In this document: positions 59,403 to 64,000 of the stretch, piece after piece | How the letters are laid out: each line of letters begins with the position of its first letter | Position numbering within the stretch: the stretch's first letter is position 1 | Assembly: GCA_050329415.1 (NCBI GenBank) | Contig: JBHJOS010000109.1 | Coordinates: forward strand, 1-64,000 | Direction of reading: 5' to 3' | DNA length: 64,000 nucleotides | DNA from: JANNOG01 sp050329415 | GTDB taxonomy: Bacteria; Actinomycetota; Actinomycetes; Actinomycetales; JBBAYJ01 | Program-made: the position numbers and the translations under genes | The notes under the pieces: model-generated | What the model saw: the letters and a program-made list of their open reading frames with translations, nothing else | Told to the model about the DNA's origin: nothing | The model's database searches: none

Positions 59403-60899
59403 ATGGCGTACGAGTCCGTGGAGCTCTGGCTCGCTGCCGCCGGCCTGGTGCTCGTGATCGCACTTTGGCTCGTCGACCGGTTCTGGGTACGCCGCAACCG
59501 GCTGAGCTACCGGGTCCAACTGGACACGGCGGTCGGTGTCGCACCGCAGGGGGCGGAGGCGTTCGGTCTCCAGGTCGTCGGGCCGGACGGTCCGGTCGAC
59601 GACGCCAGCATCGCCCTCGTCCGCATCCGGAACGTGGGCAGCGGCGACATCGCGCCGGACGAGTTCGCCAGCCCGCTGACCCTGGAGTTCCCGGGCCGCA
59701 CGGTGCAGGGCTTCGACGTCACTCAACCGACGCCGCCGGACCTGCAGGACGTCCTGGCGACGGTCCCCAAGGACGCCAGGGGCGACCGGCTCGTCATCGA
59801 CCCGTTCCCGCTCAACCGGGGCCATAGCTTCAAGCTCCTCGTCCGCCTGGCGGGCCGAGTCGGCGAGGTCAGGGCGAGCACGTACCTCAAGGGCGGTCGG
59901 CTGACGTACGACTCCAACCGGGCCGCCCCGAGCTACCGCAGCCTGGCGTTCGGCGCCGCTGCGCTGCTCTTCGCCGGGACCCTCACCGGTTTCGTCATCG
60001 CCGACGCGGTCCGGCCACCTGGGATCTGCGAGTCCGGCGAACTGGTCGTCACGGGGTCCACCGCGTTCGAGCCGATCATGCAGGCAGCGGTCGACGACTA
60101 CCGGGGCCAGTGCCCCGGAGCGGAGATCACCGTCGCGTCCAGCGGCAGCATCGAGGGCATGCGGGACCTGGCCCGCGACGTTCGACGCGAGGACTCGCCC
60201 CGTGAGGAGCAGTCGGTCCGCGACTCGGTGCTCGTGATGTCCGACGTGGAGGCGGAGGACGCCGACCTCATCGGCCGGCAGGTGGGCATCCTCGTCTTCA
60301 CCATGGTCGTCAACGAGGCCACCGGTATCGAGTCACTCACCACCGAGCAGGTGCGGGCCCTGCATGCCGGGGAGTACCGGACCTGGGCCGACGTCGATCC
60401 CCGGCGCGGTTCCCGGGAGCCGGTGGTGCTGGTCAGCCGCGACTCGCAGTCCGGTACCCGAGCCGTCTTCCAGGAGGAGGTCCTGGACCGGCTGGAGGGA
60501 GGCGCGACGTCGACCGACTGCGAGACGCTCACCCGGGTCGGCGAGACGCCCGCGGCCGACGTGCCGGTCCGGTGTGAGTGGGAGTCCACGGACGACTTGC
60601 TCGCCGAGGTGGACGCCAACCCGGGAGCCGTCGGCTACGTCCAGCTGGGTTTCGACGCGACCCGGTACCCCGGGGTCCGGGCGGTCCCGCTCGACGGGCG
60701 GGAGGCGTCCATCGACGCGGTGCGGGACGGCGACTACCCCTTCTGGTCGCGGGAGCAGCTGTACACCTTCGGCATTCCCCGGGAGGACACCCTGCTCCGC
60801 GCATTCGTCGACTACGTGGCCGGTGTGTACCTGCTGCGTCCCGAGGTGCAGTCGGAGCTGGTCCGCAACGGGTTCGAACCCGTCGGCGCCCCCGACTGA
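59403..60899 (+). CDS. Membrane-tethered PstS-like substrate-binding protein
   Basis: A 498-aa protein. Helix 1 is at residues about 8-26 (LWLAAAGLVLVIALWLVD). Residues 27-180 form a soluble domain (YRVQLDTAVGVAPQGAEAFG, LVRIRNVGSGDIAPDEF). Helix 2 is near 183-205 (LAFGAAALLFAGTLTGFVIA). The rest is a phosphate-binding-protein-like domain: ELVVTGSTAFEPIMQAAVDD, ASSGSIEGMRDLARD and SRDSQSGTRAVFQEEVL. With two helices the PstS-like and middle domains would be on opposite sides only if the N-terminus is outside. No PstC/A/B genes adjoin, so it is not a simple importer subunit. GGGGG before the ATG is a likely ribosome binding site. Confidence 0.8.
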   Translation: MAYESVELWLAAAGLVLVIALWLVDRFWVRRNRLSYRVQLDTAVGVAPQGAEAFGLQVVGPDGPVDDASIALVRIRNVGSGDIAPDEFASPLTLEFPGRTVQGFDVTQPTPPDLQDVLATVPKDARGDRLVIDPFPLNRGHSFKLLVRLAGRVGEVRASTYLKGGRLTYDSNRAAPSYRSLAFGAAALLFAGTLTGFVIADAVRPPGICESGELVVTGSTAFEPIMQAAVDDYRGQCPGAEITVASSGSIEGMRDLARDVRREDSPREEQSVRDSVLVMSDVEAEDADLIGRQVGILVFTMVVNEATGIESLTTEQVRALHAGEYRTWADVDPRRGSREPVVLVSRDSQSGTRAVFQEEVLDRLEGGATSTDCETLTRVGETPAADVPVRCEWESTDDLLAEVDANPGAVGYVQLGFDATRYPGVRAVPLDGREASIDAVRDGDYPFWSREQLYTFGIPREDTLLRAFVDYVAGVYLLRPEVQSELVRNGFEPVGAPD

Positions 60900-60968
60900 C
60901 GGGGATCAGCACCGGCGAGGTCGACGATCCTGCCCGGATCACCCGGTGACCGGCCCTGTCGACAAGCA

Positions 60969-60992
60969 GGGTCCGCCCGGCCGAGCGGACCC
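60969..60992 (+). terminator. Hairpin after PstS-like gene
   Basis: GGGTCCGC (60969-60976) and GCGGACCC (60985-60992) pair perfectly over 8 bp with an 8-nt loop. It lies 70 bp after the stop of the PstS-like gene and before the exonuclease promoter. Confidence 0.55.
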
Positions 60993-61019
60993 ACCGGCGA
61001 GGCGGCTAGCGTGCGGGGC

Positions 61020-61820
61020 GTGCGACTGGCGACCTGGAACGTCAACTCCTTACGAGTGCGGCTGGACCGGGTCCTCGCGTGGCTCGAGGCCGCGGAGGTC
61101 GACGTGCTGACGATGCAGGAGACGAAGGTCGCCGACACGGCGTTCCCGGCCATGCCGTTCGCGCAGGCCGGGTACGAGGTCGCCTACCACGGGCTCGGGT
61201 CGCTCAACGGCGTGGCGATCGCGTCCCGGGTCGGGCTGACGGAGGTCGAGATCGGGTTCCCCGGCATGCCGCCGTGGGGCGACCCGCCGGTCGCCGAGGC
61301 CCGGGCGATCGGCGCCTTCTGCGGCGGGGTGCGGGTGTGGAGCCTGTACACACCGAACGGCCGGGCGCTCGACCATCCCCACTACGAGTACAAGCTCGAG
61401 TGGCTTGCGGCGCTGGCCGATTCCGGCCGGGAGTGGCTGGCCGGCTCGCCCGACCTCGCGGCCGTCCTGTGCGGCGACTTCAACATCGCCCCCACCGACG
61501 ACGATGTCTGGGACCCCGCCTTCTTCGCCGACAAGACCCACACCTCGCCGCGCGAGCGGGCCGCCTTCGAGGCGGTCGTCGCGGCCGGGTACGCCGACCT
61601 GGTGCGGCCGCACGCGCCAGGACCGGGCGTCTACACCTACTGGGACTACCAGCAGCTGCGGTTCCCCCGCCGGGAGGGGATGCGGATCGACTTCCTGCTC
61701 GGTACGGGGGCGGTCGAGAAACGGGTCGAAGGCGCCCATGTGGCACGCGACCAGCGCAAGGGAAAGGGACCCTCGGACCACGCCCCGGTCGTCGTCGACC
61801 TGACCGGGATCGCCTCGTGA
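61020..61820 (+). CDS. xth: Exodeoxyribonuclease III / AP endonuclease (Xth)
   Basis: A 266-aa member of the endonuclease/exonuclease/phosphatase fold: VRLATWNVNSLRVRLDRVL, LTMQETKVAD (Glu), GVAIASRVGL, SLYTPNGR, VLCGDFNIAPTDDDVWD (Asp-x-Asn), MRIDFLLG and GPSDHAPVVVDL (Asp-His). It repairs abasic sites. GTG 61020 was chosen over GTG 61011 because TAGCGT (61007-61012) is 7 nt before it, so the message is leaderless and the upstream codon lies within the promoter. Confidence 0.94.
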   Translation: MRLATWNVNSLRVRLDRVLAWLEAAEVDVLTMQETKVADTAFPAMPFAQAGYEVAYHGLGSLNGVAIASRVGLTEVEIGFPGMPPWGDPPVAEARAIGAFCGGVRVWSLYTPNGRALDHPHYEYKLEWLAALADSGREWLAGSPDLAAVLCGDFNIAPTDDDVWDPAFFADKTHTSPRERAAFEAVVAAGYADLVRPHAPGPGVYTYWDYQQLRFPRREGMRIDFLLGTGAVEKRVEGAHVARDQRKGKGPSDHAPVVVDLTGIAS

Positions 61821-62782
61821 CCGCGGCGGAGCACGACGCGCCACGCCGGGTGCCGTACGTCGCGGCACTGCCGGCGTACCTCGCCGGGGGCGCCCTCATC
61901 GGGACCGCCGAGGTCATCCCGGGTGTCTCGGGCGGCACCATCGCGCTGGTCGTCGGGGTGTACGACCGGTTGATCGGCGGTGCCGACCTCGTGCTGCGGG
62001 GTCTCGCCGAGCTGGTCCGACCCTCCCGCGGCCCGGCCGAGGCACTACGGCACCTCCGGCTCGTCCCGTGGCCGGTGATCGTTCCCGTCATCGTCGGGAT
62101 GGCCGTGGCCGTGGTCGTCGGGGCCTCGGTGATCGAGCCGCTGCGCGAGGGGTACCCGGTCGGTGCTCGGGCGCTCTTCCTGGGCTTCATCGCGGCGTCC
62201 GTCCTGGTCCCGCTGCGGATGGCCGGCGGCATCGGAAACGCCCGGCAGCTGGCCTGGGTCCTGCCGCCGGCGGTGGCTGCGTTCCTGCTCACCGGGCTCC
62301 CGCCGGGCCGGGTGGACGACCCGGCCCTGCCGGTGGTGTCCATGGCCGCCGCCGTGGCGATCTGCGCCCTGGTACTGCCCGGGGTCAGCGGGTCGTTCCT
62401 GCTCGAGGCGGTGGGCCTCTACGACGCGACGATCTCAGCGGTCAACGAGCGGGACGGCGCCTACCTGCTCGCCTTCGCGCTCGGCGCCGTCGTGGGCCTG
62501 GCCTCGTTCGTCCGGGTGCTGGGCTGGCTCCTCACTCGTCACCGACGCTCCACCCTCCTCATCATGGCCGGCCTGATGATCGGATCGTTGCGGGCCCTGT
62601 GGCCCTGGCAGACCGAGGACCGCGGATTGCTGGCACCGACGGGCGGGACCGGTGACATCCTGGGAGTGGTCGCCCTCGTGGTGGCCGGAGCGGTCGGGGT
62701 GCTGACCCTGGTCGCGGTCGAGACCGTCGTCACCCGGACGACCGAGCGCGGGCCCGTCCGTCCGGCTGATTCCGTGGGCTGA
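61817..62782 (+). CDS. DUF368 membrane protein (PopT-type polyprenyl-phosphate translocase)
   Basis: A 321-aa protein with about eight membrane segments. Twin inverted motifs define DUF368: AEVIPGVSGGTIALVVGVYDRL in the first half (quoted: EVIPGVSGGTIALVVGVY) and ALVLPGVSGSFLLEAVGLYD in the second. Members were shown to recycle undecaprenyl phosphate across the membrane (PopT), and complement DedA-family UptA. The GTG at 61817 overlaps the exonuclease stop (GTGA). Role in wall lipid carrier recycling is inferred by family. Confidence 0.9.
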   Translation: MTAAEHDAPRRVPYVAALPAYLAGGALIGTAEVIPGVSGGTIALVVGVYDRLIGGADLVLRGLAELVRPSRGPAEALRHLRLVPWPVIVPVIVGMAVAVVVGASVIEPLREGYPVGARALFLGFIAASVLVPLRMAGGIGNARQLAWVLPPAVAAFLLTGLPPGRVDDPALPVVSMAAAVAICALVLPGVSGSFLLEAVGLYDATISAVNERDGAYLLAFALGAVVGLASFVRVLGWLLTRHRRSTLLIMAGLMIGSLRALWPWQTEDRGLLAPTGGTGDILGVVALVVAGAVGVLTLVAVETVVTRTTERGPVRPADSVG

Positions 62783-62863
62783 CAGCGGTCCCGGCCGATC
62801 CACGGTGGGGCGGCAGCCACCGGTTACCGGGTTCGGCGGGTCCGCGCGGATAGCCTCGCGACC

Positions 62864-63493
62864 ATGGTCGAGCGTCCGGAGAGGCGAGGTCACGCGACCC
62901 CTGCCGTCCGGGTCGCCTCAGCCACGGTGGCCGTCACCGGCCCGGACCGCCGGCCTCCGTGGTCGGCGGTGCACCGTCCTCCCCGGGTGTCGGCGGCACG
63001 GGCGGAACCCGGGCCGGGCTCCACCCCGATCCCGCCCGTCCCGATCCCGCCCGTCCCGGTCGCTCCCGCCCCGGTCCCGCCAGCATCGGTCCCGCCCGCA
63101 TCGGTCGTCCCACCCGCGTCGATCATCGCTCCGGCGACGGTCGTCCCGCCGATCGTCCCGCCGCCCGCGGCACCTTGGGCGCCGCCGGACTCGGTACCGG
63201 ACTCCCGGGTCCCGGCGCCGCGCGGACCGTGGCGGATCTCCGAGGGGCCGGCACACGTGACCGTGACCTGGCAGGCGCCGGACAGCTCCCCGGCCGCCGC
63301 CGTCCCGGCAGCGGCGCCCGCGCCAGAGCCCGACGAGTCACCGGAGGAGCCGTGGACGGGCCCGGCACTGCCCGGTCGCGCCCGCCACGCCGCGCCGCGG
63401 CCCCGGGTGCCCGGCTGGGCCGTGGCCGGCGTGGTGCTGTCGCTCGTGAGCCTCGCCGTCAGCACCCTGGCCGTCGTCCTGCTGGCCACCTGA
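62864..63493 (+). CDS. Pro/Ala-rich protein with C-terminal membrane helix
   Basis: A 209-aa protein, mostly low complexity. Residues about 50-110 repeat short Pro-rich units (PIPPV, PAPVPPAS, VPPAS). The last 25 residues form a membrane helix (GWAVAGVVLSLVSLAVSTLAV), so it is a tail-anchored protein with a cytoplasmic or outer disordered region. TAGCCT lies 7 nt before the ATG, indicating leaderless expression. No function is recognised. The repeated 15-bp units at about 63020-63075 could vary in number between strains. Confidence 0.6.
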   Translation: MVERPERRGHATPAVRVASATVAVTGPDRRPPWSAVHRPPRVSAARAEPGPGSTPIPPVPIPPVPVAPAPVPPASVPPASVVPPASIIAPATVVPPIVPPPAAPWAPPDSVPDSRVPAPRGPWRISEGPAHVTVTWQAPDSSPAAAVPAAAPAPEPDESPEEPWTGPALPGRARHAAPRPRVPGWAVAGVVLSLVSLAVSTLAVVLLAT

Positions 63494-63503
63494 CGCGGCG
63501 GCG

Positions 63504-63773
63504 TCACGACACCGGATCGCGCGGGCCTTCCTCTCGGCGGGAACGCCGTTCCCGCCGCCACCGCCACGTGAACGATGCCGTGAGCGCGACGGCCGCCACG
63601 GCCGACAGCACGAGCACTCCGTCGACCCACGTCAGCTCCAGCGGAGCGGTGGCGGCGATCCGGTAGAGACGCTCGAACGACACGACCCCGAAGAGCAGCG
63701 CCCACACCTCGTTCTGCCAGCCCCAGAGACCGCGGCGGCGGCCATCGTCACCGTCGTCACTCCGGTTGCCCAC
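63504..63773 (-). CDS. Small two-helix membrane protein
   Basis: An 89-aa protein with hydrophobic segments at residues about 22-36 (VWALLFGVVSFERLY) and 48-70 (WVDGVLVLSAVAAVALTASFTW), and charged ends. The start is a GTG; CAGGGT lies 6 nt upstream. Convergent with the Pro-rich protein gene. No family recognised. Confidence 0.6.
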   Translation of the reverse strand: MGNRSDDGDDGRRRGLWGWQNEVWALLFGVVSFERLYRIAATAPLELTWVDGVLVLSAVAAVALTASFTWRWRRERRSRREEGPRDPVS

Positions 63774-63832
63774 GGTCAGACCCTGCCAGACCGGAGTGGC
63801 CGGGCAGGGACGGGATGCGGTGTCCTGCCGTC

Positions 63833-64000
63833 ATGGCGAGTGAGCGGCCCGCGCGGGCCTGGCTGTGCGACATGGACGGCGTCCTGGTGCACGAGACCGA
63901 ACCGATCCCCGGGGCTGCGGACTTCGTCGCCGCGCTGCGGGCGGCCGGTGACCCCTTCCTGCTACTGACCAACAACAGCATCTTCACCCCGCGGGACCTG
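63833..64000 (+). CDS. HAD-superfamily hydrolase, subfamily IIA (NagD-like), N-terminal part
   Basis: Only 56 codons are present before the window ends. The translation contains AWLCDMDGVLVHETEPIPGA (DxD motif I of HAD enzymes) and FLLLTNNSIFTPRDL (motif II with Thr-Asn-Asn), typical of NagD/phosphoglycolate-phosphatase-like proteins. The full domain and substrate cannot be judged. Confidence 0.85.
   Translation, partial: MASERPARAWLCDMDGVLVHETEPIPGAADFVAALRAAGDPFLLLTNNSIFTPRDL

Noticed and set aside
63020..63130. Intergenic minisatellite
   Set aside because: The short GC-rich repeats are in frame with a Pro-rich protein and are explained by its composition.

Overview
The window comes from the chromosome of a high-GC actinobacterium. 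GC content looks to be above 70%, GTG starts are common, and neighbouring genes often overlap by the tetranucleotides ATGA or GTGA. Marker genes agree: a BldC-type regulator, DUF3073 beside purM, PurS/PurQ/small PurL, a mycobacterial-style Ku plus LigD-like NHEJ set, DUF3151 and a sterol-carrier-family gene near purF. The gene set would fit Pseudonocardiales or Geodermatophilales, but the genus cannot be fixed from sequence reading alone. I see no rRNA, tRNA, CRISPR array, prophage or insertion sequence.

Layout. (1) 1-24.4 kb is a loosely clustered de novo purine region, mostly on the minus strand: purF-purM, purL, purD, purC-purS-purQ and purA. It is interrupted by a CinA-like protein, a secreted acidic protein, an L,D-transpeptidase lipoprotein, an ECF sigma factor fused to its own zinc-binding anti-sigma domain, the NHEJ genes (ligase, primase-polymerase, Ku), two tandem PIN-domain toxin-antitoxin modules and two tandem MFS exporters with a TetR regulator. 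A four-copy palindromic repeat at 4.06-4.20 kb abuts an acetyltransferase gene that looks cut short. (2) 24.4-36.5 kb holds DUF3151, a fatty acyl-CoA reductase fused to a HAD phosphatase, a Uma2-family protein, an ABC exporter preceded by a probable leader peptide, a secreted S33 peptidase, a cupredoxin-like membrane protein, and a TetR-controlled operon (SDR, DUF4386-like, cupin). (3) 36.6-50.7 kb has a large glycosidase-like protein with a polytopic membrane tail, a polar amino-acid ABC importer, a zinc dehydrogenase, DUF445, a flavin oxidoreductase, a decayed CPBP protease, an MMPL exporter and a lipoprotein/OmpA pair with a shared domain. (4) 50.8-64 kb carries a third PIN toxin-antitoxin module, a LarA-like (DUF2088) protein next to a PlsC acyltransferase, an ECF sigma factor with a probable membrane partner, a TrmH methyltransferase, a TetR/SDR pair with clear operators, pyrE, a membrane-tethered PstS-like receptor, exonuclease III, and a DUF368 lipid-phosphate flippase.

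How the parts relate. The purine genes together cover most steps from PRPP to AMP (purN, purE, purK, purB and purH are not in the window). Three TetR-type regulators each sit beside their likely targets, with palindromic operators between them. Many genes have a TANNNT-like -10 element 6-8 nt before the start codon and no Shine-Dalgarno sequence, so leaderless transcription appears common here. Several membrane or envelope proteins have unusual domain combinations, and these are the best candidates for new biology. Function assignments are from reading translated sequence and remembered family motifs; no database search was run.
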